A stretch of DNA of 64,000 bases from contig JAJEKV010000017.1 in assembly GCA_021234155.1 (NCBI GenBank), positions 18,672,372 to 18,736,371 of the forward strand, read 5' to 3'. Position 1 is the stretch's first letter. The number at the start of each line of letters is the position of its first letter. Source of the DNA: Isoetes taiwanensis (lineage: Eukaryota; Streptophyta; Lycopodiopsida; Isoetales; Isoetaceae). Shown piece by piece: positions 33,601 through 45,475 of this stretch. The notes under the pieces are model-generated. The model ran no database searches and was not told where the DNA came from. It was given only the letters and a program-made list of their open reading frames with translations. The translations under genes were made by a program, and so were the position numbers.

Positions 33601-35883
33601 TGTAACGGTCCTGGGAAGCTAGGGACCAGTATTGTACAAGGTAGGTGTACATAAACACATGAAGATACATATATGGCATTATGCAGCATGAGTTCAGGGT
33701 TTTGTCTCTGCAGAGCATGAAGGCAAGGAGCAATACTGGGCAGTTTTAAAGCCCGAACTTTGGAGTGTCATATCTCGGCGATCTGAGATCCTTTTCAAGT
33801 GATTTTTCTTTTGCTAGAAAAAACTTCAAGCTCGGATTGGATTTGGTTAGGCCAAAACACATTCGTATGCGAAAGTTATGACAGGAATTGTGATGCTAGG
33901 TCAGAATTGACTTCACTATGTATGTTCTTCTGCAGTTTAATTCTTGGAGCTAGAAGACGATCCTTTGAGGCACAAACAATTACAAGAGGTCCAGAGGTCC
34001 ATGCATGAAGGAATTCTCTGGAGAAAGCTTTGAGGAGGCAAGAACTTGGAGACATTAAGAAGGCTAGAGCTTGAAGAGACTGCATCAATCTTGTTATCAG
34101 GTGGGGCTTCAGTCTATTTAAGATTTCATAGGCTGCGAATTGTCTTTAAACATGATGTAGATGATGACTTTGGGGTTACAAAGTATTTAAAGGTGATTCA
34201 CGATCTTGATTGAATAAGCTTTCTAATGTCTGAGTTAATTAATTATTTAAGCATTGCTTCTTGAGATTTGGCAGGGCTTAATGGATTCGAATCGAATGCC
34301 TGTGGTAAATGATGAAATCAAAGCTGCAACATTGAATCAAGAATGTGGCTTTTTTCTCAGAAAGAGTACAGTAAATCTAGGGTTAATTCTATGGGCATGA
34401 GGCTGATTTAATTGTCTGCTGCAAGTGTTAAGTAGAAAGGGAAAACTCGAATCGGAGTCCAAAAACCTTATGGGAAGATTTGCGCACGGCTAGATCTGGC
34501 CAAAATATCATAAAGATGGGTCAGAATTACCCCTGGAAGGCTAATTTGGCAGAATCAAGGGTTTTGGGCACGATCAAGAGCTGTATGGAGAGTCCAAACT
34601 ATCAAAGAAACAAGAAACATGTCAGAACTGAGTGGGAACGCAAGGAAACAGATCATAATTGAGTATGTAGAATCGTTTTGGGCTTTGAACAGGTTTTGCC
34701 TTTTTATTATGTTCTATGCTTTTTTGTTCAATTGTTATTAGTATTAACTTAGTTCCTGGTCATACGACAAAAAGAAGAAGTTAGGAAGGCTTGGAAGAGG
34801 TGTCGAGATGCATAACCTTGGCTTAGCGCCTTTAATCTGATGTATGAAGACAGATTGTATCTTATGAGGCTTGGGGTTCAGTGTATCTTAATAGGAAGAC
34901 GATTATGAATCAAAGGAGTTGTTTTAACTAAGGAACATGAACTAATAGAGATAAATAATTATAGCTAGCTAGGATAATTGTACAGGCTTACTCCTGGAGA
35001 TGGGGCTAGCCTAGAGATCAGGTGGCAAGGCTAAATGCAGTTACGGTCATGAGACCTTAGGGGTTTTTAAGCCAAAAGTGTTCGATTTTGGGATTCTACA
35101 TTAGTTGTTTTCCTTAGCTATGGAAAGTGGATTTTTAATTGGAATATTAAAAACCTTAGCTAACTTCCCTGATCAGGATGCTACGTCAACCCTTGTGACT
35201 CCATGGTAAGAGGTCCTCCAGCGCCAGATGTGGGCTGGGAAGGGTATGCACATACGAGATATACCCCACCAACTCCGCCAACGAGGCTCGGAATGTGAGT
35301 TGACTGGGCATTTCTCTGCTAACAGGGCCTGCATGTAGCTGGCTGAGCTTCCCATTGTCCCGTAGTTATGTGTCATGATGGTTTGGTATTTTGGACTATG
35401 TCTTTGCTTTTGATGCTCATGTTTGGTATTCCTTGGATTAAGTTGTCATTGTCTAGCACTGTACTCACATAGAATCTTTTATTTTGCTTAGGCTTATGTC
35501 CTTGTATCCAAGATTCCAGAGTATTTCCATGCATGCAGTGGCAGCCAGGGATCCCCACTTAGTCACGAGGACTAACCCCAGTAAATGTTGTGCAGTGAAT
35601 TAGCAAGCATAGATAATGGAGCTGGGGAGCATGTTGCGTTAGAATATTCTGAGCGGAATTGTTACATTTTGTTATATTGTATAATGGATTCATATTGTAC
35701 TTGATGAATTGAGTTTATAAGTATTTGTCTATTGAATTTGAAGAATGAAAGTTCAATTGCAAAGGAAGATTCAATTATTCACCATATTCAACTTTTTGTC
35801 ACATCAACCAAGCAAGAGTCTTCACAAGTTTTGACAAGATCCCGAGTTGCCAGGAGGGTCAATTCGGCAGGCTCGTCAGAGTT
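33601..35883 (+). repeat. LTR1 of the long-LTR element, unit 1
   Basis: 2,283 bp. Compared with LTR2 it lacks ~505 bp (present at about 37692-38196) and ends GTCAGAGTT without the ACA of the expected GTTACA end. Confidence 0.85.
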
Positions 35884-36100
35884 GGTATGGTATTCTTAGA
35901 AGGAGCAGCATCTAGAGGCTTTGTGGTTACCATGGAAGGATAACAAGGGAAGGGTTCTTCATATAAGCAATGACAACAACTCTTGATGATGTTGAGGTAT
36001 AGATTAGTGAATAAATTGCCATCGCATATTGATTCTATAAGTTGTTGGAGGAATGCTTCACCGACCATGAGGACATGGGTTAAGTTTTAGAAGGGGAGAC

Positions 36101-38926
36101 TATAACAGTCCTGGGAAGTTAGAGACCAGTATTGTACAAGGTAGTTGTACATAAATATATGAAGACACATATATGGCATGTATGCAGCATGAGTCCAGGG
36201 TTTTGTCTCTCTTGGAGAAAGAATTGTTGCAGAGCATGAAGGCAGGGAGCAATTCTGGGTAGTTTTGGAGCCCAAACTTTGGAGCGTCATATCTCAGCGC
36301 CCGAGATCCTTTTCACGTGATTTTTCTTTTGATGGGAAGGTCTTCAAATAAGCTCTCAGGATTGGGTATGGTCAGACTGAAACTCATCCGTATGAGAAAG
36401 TTATGACAGAAATTGTGATGCTGGGTCAGAATTGACTACACTATGTATGTTCTTCTGCAGTTTAATTCTTGGAGGTAGAAGACGATCTTTTGAGACACAA
36501 ACAATTGCAAGAGGTCCAGAGATCCATGCATGAAGAAATTATGTGGAGAAAGCTTTGAGGAGGCCAGAGCTTGGAGCCATTGAGAAGGCTAGATCTTGAA
36601 GAGACGCATCAATCTTCTTATCGGGGGGTTTCAAATATTTGAGATTTCATAGGTCTGCATTGAGTTTAACCATGATGTATATGATAACTTTGAGGTTACA
36701 AAGTAATCAAAGGTGATTCATGATCTGGATTGAATAAGCTTTCTAATGTCTGAGTTAATCAATTAATTTAAGCAGTGCTATGGATTCGAACTGAATGCCT
36801 GTGGTAAATGACAAAATCAATGTTGTAGGATTGAATCAAGAATGTGGCTTTTGTCTCTGGAAGAGTACAGTAAATCTAGGGTTAATTATATGGGCATGAG
36901 GCTGATTTAATTGTCTGCTATAAGTGTTAAGTAGAAAGGGAAAACTCAAATCGGAGTCCAAAGACCTTATGGGAAGATTTGGGCACGGCTAGATCCGGCT
37001 AAAATATCATCACGGAAGGCTGATTTGGCTGAATCAAGGTTTTTGGGGCATGATCAAGAGCTGTACGGGAGAGTTCAAGCTGGCAAAAAAGCAAGGAAAC
37101 TGGTCGTAATTGAGTATGTAGGATCATTTTGGGTTTTGGAATGGCTGATTTGCCATTAGCTTCTCTGAATTAGCCAAAACGGTGCTAGAAAAAGGCTCTT
37201 TTGTTGGGTTAAGGTTACAGGTTTTGCCTTTTTATCATATTCTATGCTTTTGTGTTCAATTGTTATTAGTATTAACTTAATTCCTGGTCTTGTAACAAAA
37301 AAGAAGTTAGGAAGGCTTGGAAGACGTGAGAGATGCATAACCTTGGCTTAACACCTTTAATCTGATGTATGAAGATATATTGTATCTTATGAGGCTTGGG
37401 GTTTAGTGTATCTTATTAAGAAGACAATTATGAACCAAAGGAGTTGTTCTAACTAAGGAACATGAACTAATGGAGATAAATAATTATAGCTAGCTAGGAT
37501 AATTGTACAAGCCTGAGATGGGGCTAGCCTAGAGATCAGGTGGCAAAGGCTAAATGCAGTTACGGTCGTGAGACCTTAGGGGTTTTTAAGCCAGAAGTGT
37601 TCGATTTTGGGATTCTACATTAGTTGTATGTTTCAATTCCTTAGATTATGGAAAGTGTTTTTTTAATCGGAATATTAAAAACCTTAGCTAACAATGGTTA
37701 GAGATAAATAAATGATGAAATCTTGGAGATCATGAGAATTTGGGAAGCGAGAGCTATATGAGGCATATGGGGCATCTAGATGAGGCTATGGCATGGAGCA
37801 CTGTTATTCTAGGTGTATACTGTAAGTTTCTAAGTTGTTGCAGTGTATTTTAGCAAAAGCATCATAGCTAATATATTATCCTAGGCTTATGGCTTCCATG
37901 ACGTGTTTGGATTGCAATCATTATCCTCGTCAGTAACCTAGGTACTTCAACTTGGGCAGGTTGTATGGGCAACATCAGCAGTAGTATAATGTAGGCACAT
38001 GTTTAGCAAATATTCTAATGAACATCACATATTATGGTCTTTGCATTGTTCCACTGTTGTCTTGGTATTTGATTATGTCTATTGGATCCTCCGGAGTTGG
38101 ACTTCTAAGCTCGGTGGCCTAGGTTGCTTTGGCATGCTCGTGTTCATCTGTGATTTTCTGTGGTATTCTTGTACTATGTGACACCGAGCGTAATTTCTCT
38201 GATCAGGATGCTACGTCAACTGTTGTGACTCCATGATAAGAGGTCCTCCAGCGCCAGACGTGGGCTGGGAAGGGTATGCCCATACGAGGTTTGCCCACCA
38301 ACTCTGCCAACGAGACTCGGAATGTGAGCTGGCTGGACATTTCTCTGCTAACAGGGTCTGCATATAGGCTGGCTAAGCTTCCCATTGTCTCGGAGCTATG
38401 TGTCATGATAGTTTGGTATTTTTGACCATGTCTTTGCTTCTGATGTTCATGTTTGGTATTTCCTTGGATTATGTTGTCATTGTCTTAGCACTGTACTCAT
38501 GTAGAATTTTTCGTCTGTGTTTATGCTTATCCAAGATTTGCAGAGTATTTCCATGCATGCAGTGGCAGCCAGGGATCCCCACTTAGTCATGAGGACTAAC
38601 CCCAGTGAGTGCATGTGCAGTGAAAGAGCAAAGCGATGGCAGCAATGTGGTTATGGCTCATGGATGAGCGAGAAGCTTCTAGAGTTGAGTTGTTAAACAT
38701 GTATGCTGTAACTATTGAGAATATGGATTTCTTTGGATGTTAATATTATGTGATTATATTGAGATCTCAAGAATTTGCTCATTAAGTTTTGAGTGTGTAA
38801 TTTCAACTATGCAAGAAGAAGATTTAATTCTTCACCTAAATTCACACCAACATAAATCTAGCCTTAAGTTTTGACAAGATCCCGAGTTGCCAAGATGGTC
38901 AACTCGGCAGGCTCGTCACAGTTACA
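36101..38926 (+). repeat. LTR2 of the long-LTR element, unit 1
   Basis: 2,826 bp. It starts TATAACAGTCC (TG changed to TA) and ends GTTACA. It contains the ~505-bp segment missing from LTR1. Confidence 0.85.
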
Positions 38927-38931
38927 TTCAC

Positions 38932-39500
38932 CGCCCTAACCAACCACGTATTATGAAATACACAGTGGCAGATGTAGTGATAAAAGGTGTCAAACTCCAT
39001 TAAAGAGCGGAGTTGAAAGGAACCTCATTGTATATGGACTATGACCTCATCCCTCTATTGCAAGTGTCACGGCGACATGAGCTTGCTCGACTGAGCAACA
39101 TAAGAAACACCAGGGGTGCTAATGCACTGGTTCAAGAAAAGATGTGAATTTTCCATTCGCCTAACCATACTGTAGATGCTGAAAGAAAGAATTGGACAAT
39201 CTGTTGCTGCAAAAATGCCCGCATTACAACTCCTCAGACAAGTTCTGCTACAACTCATGATGCAAGCACCACTGTTGCAACCCCTTAGGATGTTGTTGCT
39301 CAGACGATCCCTCGAGGTACTGCTACCACTGCTGCGACTGCTGCAACCCCTCGAAATGCTACTACTGCAACTGCACATGAACCACTTTCAAATAGGGAAT
39401 GTGTCTGTGGATAGTCTCCTAGAATTGTAGGGGCTTTCCATGGCAGAAGAGAAATAGCATCTCGGGCTTTAAGCAGTCCCTTCATAATAGTGAGGCACGA
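38932..39500 (+). pseudogene. ORF1-like scrap with Thr/Ala-rich stretch, unit 1
   Basis: In one frame (about 38950-39145) it reads KYTVADVVIKGVKLH, a stop, AELKGTSLYMDYDLIPLLQ and SRRHELARLS. This resembles the C-terminal helical part of ORF1-type proteins in plant LINEs. A Thr/Ala-rich tract follows (TTPQTSSATTHD, RGTATTAATAATPRN). The Leu-rich frame at 39176-39430 is the same low-complexity DNA read in another frame. No firm assignment. Confidence 0.3.
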
Positions 39501-39844
39501 GGAAAAAAAACAATTCCATATAATCAGGGAGTATAGAGGTGAAGGTTTTGGATTTTTATTTACCTACACCTTAAATGTCTATAGAACATGATAAAGCCAT
39601 ACCATTTGATGTCTTTACCATGGAATACAATCACATTTGAGAAAATAGTACTCTCATATACAAATGCAAAATAAAATGGGGACTTATGACATTAGTTAGT
39701 GGCTCTTATGTGTGTCATTATGTTGCACTCATGGCATCGTCACAAGTACTAAACAAATACTTGTGATTAATATTTATCGGACAATATATCGCCTTCCAAA
39801 AAAGTTTTGAATATAAGATTATCGCCAAAATAGTGATACCCATA
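39501..39844. other. AT-rich spacer, unit 1
   Basis: No recognised feature. It lies beyond the C-terminal end of the Penelope-like gene fragment. Confidence 0.5.
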
Positions 39845-40268
39845 TTACGATATAGTAACAAAACAATTATCACTGAGTATAGCCTTGTCATATGGCAGAT
39901 CTGGGAACTCGTTTTGCTGCACATATTTGTGTACTCTATATTGGAGTCCATTTGGATCAAAGCCATTATCAATAAAGTTTTGAATTAAATCTCTGATATA
40001 TTTGGCAGCATCATGGGGACAAGAGTTGATATACATATGTAGTAAGATTTGAGAAATAATAACATTTCTGGCCTGAAAATAAGGCCTACAACTGCTCAGA
40101 TGCACATGTTTGAGGGCTTTAAATGGAAGGTTATCTCTCTTGTCAAATTTAATAGTTCTGAAAATGCCATTGGCCCTGCTGATAATTTCAACACACATGT
40201 TCAGAAAATTTCCTTTGGTACCCTAAGAAGCTGAGGGATCATTCTCGAAAGCAATGACTGTCTAATCC
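39845..40268 (-). pseudogene. Penelope-like RT, C-terminal fragment, unit 1
   Basis: The minus strand reads FKALKHVHLSSCRPYFQARN, then CPHDAAKYIRDLIQNFIDNG. It equals 51717-52140. The rest of the gene is cut off at the duplication junction (40268) and joined to L1-like sequence, making a chimeric 232-codon open frame (40201-40899, minus). Confidence 0.7.
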
Positions 40269-40873
40269 AAGTGTTGGAGGCAGCTGCCAGCTCTTCATGG
40301 ATATTTACCAGTCCAATAACCTTTTTGAAAATCACTTTGTCCAAAGCTGAATCTTTTGTTATTTGCTGTAGTTCCTCCCAGGTAATCCATCTACTGTCAT
40401 CATCACATCTCAGATCCCCAAAGCAGTGGTATTTTGCCATAAACCATTGCATGTATTTCTGTGGATGTTGGAGAGCCAAACATCCAATTGCTTGGGGGGC
40501 CAAGTCAGGGTGCCAGAATATTTTGATGTCCCTGCACCTAGCATCCACCACAGGTGGCCTATATAGCAGAGATGCTCGATTCGGGCTTGCAAAGATTCTC
40601 CTTATAGTTGGGGAAGTATTAGAACATGGAACAAGTTGAAAAAAGGCAGAATCTGGGAGGCTATGCTTTAGGGTCTTGCTGCCAACATGATGGGATTCCT
40701 CCACCCAATATCTTACTAACTTCAAAGCCGAGAGAGGGGAGGTTGCATAAATAGCTCTATAGATAATTTTTGCAGCAAGAGCTTGAGCCTGGAGAAATAA
40801 ATCCTTACACCCGAGACCTCCTAGTTTCCTAGGTTTGATGAGATTGACGTGCCAAAATATCAGGTCCCTAGTC
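40269..40873 (-). pseudogene. L1-like fragment, unit 2
   Basis: Copy of 27866-28472 with the same RT C-terminal region (NLIKPRKLGGLGCKDL). The zf-RVT part was left out by the breakpoint. Confidence 0.75.
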
Positions 40874-41414
40874 AGCTTTGCAAATAACGTCTTAACCATT
40901 ACACTATAATTTCGTAGATGGCAAATAAATAAGCTCGCAATTTCATCAAGGCTTATAAAAAGAAAAATTCAATTTCGTAGATGGCAAATAAATAAGCTCG
41001 CAATTTCATCAAGGCTTATAAAAAGAAAAATTCAAAACATGTACCCAGCCGAGCTTGAACCTTGAACATCTACTTTGCAATGTGAATATATTAACCACTA
41101 CAACATAACTTCTAATGTTAAGTAATTGAATTTGTCCTTATATTAACCCGTCTTCTATTTTCCTTTTTTCTGGAGTTTTACAGATTACAAATCTGGAACT
41201 GATAAAAAACGGCCAGAATGGCCTCAACCTAATCCGAGATGTATCCACGGCCTTAGCCATTTGTTCTTATCATATACAAACTCAAAATTGCAGCAAGTTT
41301 TCCTAATACCATCCTACAATCACCGTGAAACCTAATCCAATGCCAGTTTTACGGAACAGTTCTTGTATATTTAATAAACAGACTAAGAGACCAAATTAAA
41401 TTCCTTAATGCTAA
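40858..41414 (-). repeat. tRNA-like repeat monomer, unit 2
   Basis: Single 557-bp copy. The first tRNA-like pattern has lost ~20 bp including its B box (AGTCAGCTTTGC instead of AGTCAAATTTGAA...). The second (about 41036-41112) is intact. The internal 63-bp tandem duplication is present. Confidence 0.55.
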
Positions 41415-41449
41415 AAGGATTGCCTCCCTTCAATCGCTTCTTCTAATCT

Positions 41450-43845
41450 TTGTTTCTCTTTATTCCACTTTTTTCCCTCTCCTCTCTTCGCGATACCTTG
41501 CCAGGCACCAGGGGGAGATGTTCGGCCTGCTGGACACTCATCCTCGAACCTTTTGGCGCAGAGTGCTTCGAAGGCCAGCCCAGGGGACATCACACCCGGG
41601 CAGTGGGAGCAGTACTTGCAGCAGCTCTATGACCCATCAGGGATGCGTACGCCCATACCCCCACAGGATGGCCCCCCATTGGTTCTCGCGGAGGAGGATG
41701 TTGTGGAGGGCCTGCAACGGCTGGCTAATGGGAAGGCAGCTGACCTCGACGGTATGCAAGCCGAGTTACTCAAATGGGCAGGGCGGCCGCTGGTGCCGAT
41801 CCTCACTATCCTGTTCAACAGAGCATTGCAGGAAGGTTTCCCCTGATAATGGACCACAAGCAGGGTTGTCCCCATTCACAAGGCGGGCGACCCACAGTGT
41901 CCGGCCAATTACCGGACGATCATGGTCAGTTCGGTATTTGCCAAACTGTTGGCTGGCATTCTCGAGCAGCAGTTGACCCGCTGGGCAGAGGCAGCAGATG
42001 TGCGAGCCCTCACACAAGCAGGCTTTAGACTCCGCCACTCAACGATTGACCATATCTTTACACTGCGGGCCCTGATTGAAGACATCCGAAACCATCGGCA
42101 GGACTTGTATTGCTGCTTTGTGGACTTCGCGAAGGCTTTCGATACGGTCCCCCGGGAAAAGCTGTGGGCTAGACTGCGTCAACTGGGGCTGCCGCTGCCT
42201 GTGCAGAATGCCATATACAGGCTGTATGAGAGTTGTTTTGGCAGGATGCAGCCGACGGACCAAGCATTCACCAGTAGTATCGGGGTCCGGCAGGGCTGCC
42301 CCTCTCACCAACACTTTTTGGCCTCTACATTGACCCAATAGAGCCCTGGCTTACTGAGCATGGGGGGGATGGCATACAGCTTTTGCACCAGGTCATCCGC
42401 CAGCTCATTTATGCGGACGATGTTGACCTTCTGGCCCACACCCCAGAAGCTATGCAGTCTCATCTGGATGCCCTAGACACATTCTGCCAGGCTACAGACA
42501 TGCGCGTGAATCTGGCCAAGAGCAGGGTGGTTCTCATGTCCTCTTCACGCCACCCCACGCCTCCTGCACTCACATATCGAGGACAACCTGTGGAGGTCAC
42601 GCCCACCTACAAGTACCTAGGGGTGGAGTTTTCCTCCTCGCTTTGTTGGGAGACGTCCATCCACTTGCGGGTGACAGCAGGCTGGAAAGCACTTTATGCC
42701 ATGCAGAACAACAGTCACCAGGCAGAGCTCTATGATTGGGGCCATCAGTCACATCTGTTTTGGGCGCTGGTCGAGCCTGTCCTTCTGTATGGGGTCGAGA
42801 TTTGGGGTCCGGTCGTCTCTTTGGCGACCTGGAATGACTTGGAGCAGGTGCAGAAGGCATTTTTGGCATGGGCACTTGGGGTGAAACCTTCAGTCCCCTA
42901 TCAGATTCTGCTGCAGGAAACTGGACTCTTGCCGCTTCAGCGGGCAGCCCTTGATAGACACATCGTCTACTTTCAGAAAGTGGTTAATATGGGTGATGCT
43001 CGGCTCCCGCACCTGGCTTATGTTGTTGCAATGGGCCCGCAGTGGCTCAGGGCCTGTTGGAGGGGTAAGAGAGATCAGTGGTTCGCCAGATGGAATGTGC
43101 AGGAGCACAGATGCGTGCAGGTGGACACAGAGGCCGATCGTGACAGCATGCGGGAATACCTGGACGCTTGCTTCCTTGGCAAGCTCTGGGACCCCGGCTC
43201 TAGAGCAGGTCAAAATGGCCCATTACAAGGAGCACATCAACCCCGCGTTGGCCCAGGGCCCGCAGCTCTACCTGCGTTCCCAGCTGTCCCTGAAAAAGCG
43301 CAGACTCATTGCCTCCATTCGCACAGGTGCACACCATCTCCGCATCGAGACAGGCAGGTGGATTAGAGAGCCCCGCCAGGACAGGCTCTGTCAGTGCTAT
43401 CAAACGGGTGCCATTGAGGATGAGTCTCACACTTTCCAGAGTTGCCCAGGATTCAGTCAGATCCGGGCCAGATATGTTCCCTTAGTACGGCCGGACTTGC
43501 CCCTACATTTGCTGGTGAACACACCAACAGTACGTGCCCTAGGGTCGTACATTCAGGAGGTACTGTATCTGCGAGCCCACCTTTGCCCCCGCCTGGCTGC
43601 TCGCTGATCAGGCACTATGGGTACGGTACATGAGTGTATATATTTGTGTGTTTTTGCATTTCGTATATTGGAAGAGTTTGTCAGCAGACTGATTGCTGCC
43701 ACGGTTTTTCCCTCGAAAACCCTTCAGGGTGGGGTTTTTTTAATCCGGGTAGTAATCCGCTTCTTGCGCTTTTGTATTGGGTCCCATAGACCGATTGGTC
43801 TCCGTGGACGATAAAAATACCTTCCTTCCTTCCTTCCTTCTCACA
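41450..43845 (+). pseudogene. LINE copy B (RT-encoding), unit 2
   Basis: Cleaner of the two copies. From MFGLLDTHPRTFWRR (41518) it reads through frame changes: NGKAADLDGMQAELLKWAG, SSVFAKLLAGILEQQL, CCFVDFAKAFDTVPREK (about 42112), GVRQGCP (about 42285), LIYADDVDLLAHTP (about 42403-42440, catalytic YADD), VNLAKSRVV, YKYLGVEFSS, and a thumb/C-terminal region to a CQCYQTGAIEDESHTFQSC zinc finger (43388-43445). The largest frame is 42383-43366. The 3' UTR ends (CCTT)n near 43830. It encodes a LINE reverse transcriptase; no endonuclease domain is visible upstream. Confidence 0.85.
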
Positions 43846-44390
43846 TTTTTTTTCCCATTCTAACTTCTTTGAGTCATCACTTTGCCATGTCATCATTATG
43901 CCATGTCATTTATTCTCTATTATTTAACTATCTAAAGAGCTTATAGAAATATCTTAAAGGTACAATATAATTCACATCACACAGTTCCTCTAGTTGCGAT
44001 TGGATTATTAACATGCTGACTTGGCAGGAATTTTGAGTACTCTACTTTAGAGCAATAGATGGGCCAACTAATTAACGTGCTTGGGACTGCTGCAAAAAGG
44101 TGCTTTGGGAGAAGCCATCCTCGAGGGACCTCGAGATCACAACCACATAACCAATAATTTGATGCGAAGTTCAAGGAACACATACGCTAGCTCTACCAAG
44201 TCATAGACCCTGCTATATGCCACACATGGCCAGATAGTACCGCGCTTTCCTTAAGGCTAAGAACGCCAAGTACATTGCGGAGCATCAAAGGAAAATTTCT
44301 ACCTCCTAGACCGTCATCCCAGACCTTCTAGCAAAGGGCGCCGTCGAAGCCGAGATATCCTACGAAAAAACATCACTCTCGGCGGTGAGA
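43846..44390. other. Non-coding spacer, unit 2
   Basis: Copy of the unit 1 spacer. No recognised feature. Confidence 0.5.
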
Positions 44391-44394
44391 ATGG

Positions 44395-45222
44395 GGCGGG
44401 TAACCCACACTTTGCCCACCCAATTACTAAACAATTAAGGTCAGCTCGGTGTTTGCAAAACGCTAAGCGGGGATTCTCGAGGAACAACCGATAGGTCAAG
44501 CAGAGGCAGCAGCGAGATTCGCGAGTCCTCGTTTAGGTGGGTTTTAGGCCCCGCTCTCAATCATTGGTCATGTCTTCATGCCATGAATCAGGTTGAAGCC
44601 GACATGTACTATGGATGGCCCCGTCCACTTGAGCAACTCTGCAGATACCATCCAGTGTCCGGCGCTTTCCCATTGGCAAGGCGCCGTAAACTCTAGACCA
44701 CATCTGTCACTGTGATTTCCGGTGATGGACCTTTCTGCAAGTGTAATTTGCTCGTGTATCCTGAGGATTGTAGACCTGCTGCAAGTATTGTCCATGGGAT
44801 TGGATAATAGATTCTTGCAAGGCTTGCCTCGGCAATCTGTGTTCTTCTAATTTTTGGATTCTACCAAAATACTCTAGTGTTTGGCAAAGGGCTTCCACTT
44901 TAAGCGGATACATACCTGTTTCTGCAAGCAGCATCTCATATGGAGTCTGAGTTTTAACTCCCAATTTTTCAAGCAACTTTCGAACCTTTTCTACTTTATT
45001 CCACTTTGAGTGTGCAAGACCAGGACCCCAGACCATGCAACCATATAGTAGCACTGCTTGAATCAACATCCGAAACATTAATTTACGGAGATGCCAATTC
45101 CAGATATGGTTACGTCTGCAATAACTGAGCACATGATATAGGAAGCAACTTTTCGCAATAAAAAAGCACACTTGGCATGCCATGTGGCACAATCCGAGCC
45201 GCCCATGTTTGATGCATGACAT
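44395..45222. pseudogene. Rearranged LINE fragments, unit 2
   Basis: Same arrangement as unit 1: a plus-strand RT scrap (about 44395-44570) and a minus-strand permuted fragment (44575-45222) with LIQAVLLYGCMVWGPGLAHS before GQYLQQVYNPQDTR and the RT start. The plus-strand scrap is more garbled than in unit 1, at CAG/CTG sites. Confidence 0.6.
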
Positions 45223-45289
45223 GTATACTTACAAGATAATTTTATAATATAAGATGTTGTTATTTCTATTTGATATTGTGCTTTGTGAT

Positions 45290-45470
45290 GGTACATAAAG
45301 CCTGATTTGATTGTCGCCTAAAGGCCAAGTCATAATTTCATCTGGATTTTGACGAAGCTTTGTAATATTTCCTTTATGTTTGGTGATGTTTTGGGTTGTT
45401 CTAGCCTATAGTATGGGTCCCATAATCTATTGGTCTCATGTGCACATTATCAGGGCATCCTATTTTGGCA
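45290..45470 (+). repeat. LINE 3'-end-like segment, unit 2
   Basis: Copy of 33410-33595 with the GGGTCCCATAATCTATTGG motif. Confidence 0.5.
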
Positions 45471-45475
45471 TTCAC

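Larger units (their letters stand above)
33601..38926 (+). mobile_element. LTR element with long LTRs and tiny interior, unit 1
   Basis: 5,326 bp, from TGTAACGGTCC (33601) to GTTACA (38926), flanked by TTCAC at 33596-33600 and 38927-38931. LTR1 is 33601-35883, LTR2 36101-38926. The interior (35884-36100, 217 bp) starts GGTATGGTATTC (weak Met-type PBS) and ends AGAAGGGGAGAC (PPT). It has no coding capacity and must rely on proteins supplied in trans. The design is LARD-like in LTR size but TRIM-like in its interior. Confidence 0.85.
27866..40268 (+). repeat. Tandem segmental duplication, unit 1 (12.4 kb)
   Basis: The whole block recurs at 40269-52140 in the same orientation and order, differing by scattered substitutions and small indels. 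Unit 1 carries one additional ~0.5-kb tRNA-like monomer, which accounts for most of its greater length. The left flank reads AGAG-TCC-AAGTG and the right breakpoint CTAA-TCC, giving 3-bp microhomology. Confidence 0.93.

Noticed and set aside
33601-38926. Segmental duplication of unrelated DNA instead of an LTR element
   Set aside because: TG...CA-type ends, PBS/PPT placement and an exact 5-bp target-site duplication favour an LTR element.
39176-39430. Leu-rich 84-codon ORF (and its copy at 51046)
   Set aside because: It is the shifted reading of a Thr/Ala-rich low-complexity tract with no supporting motif.
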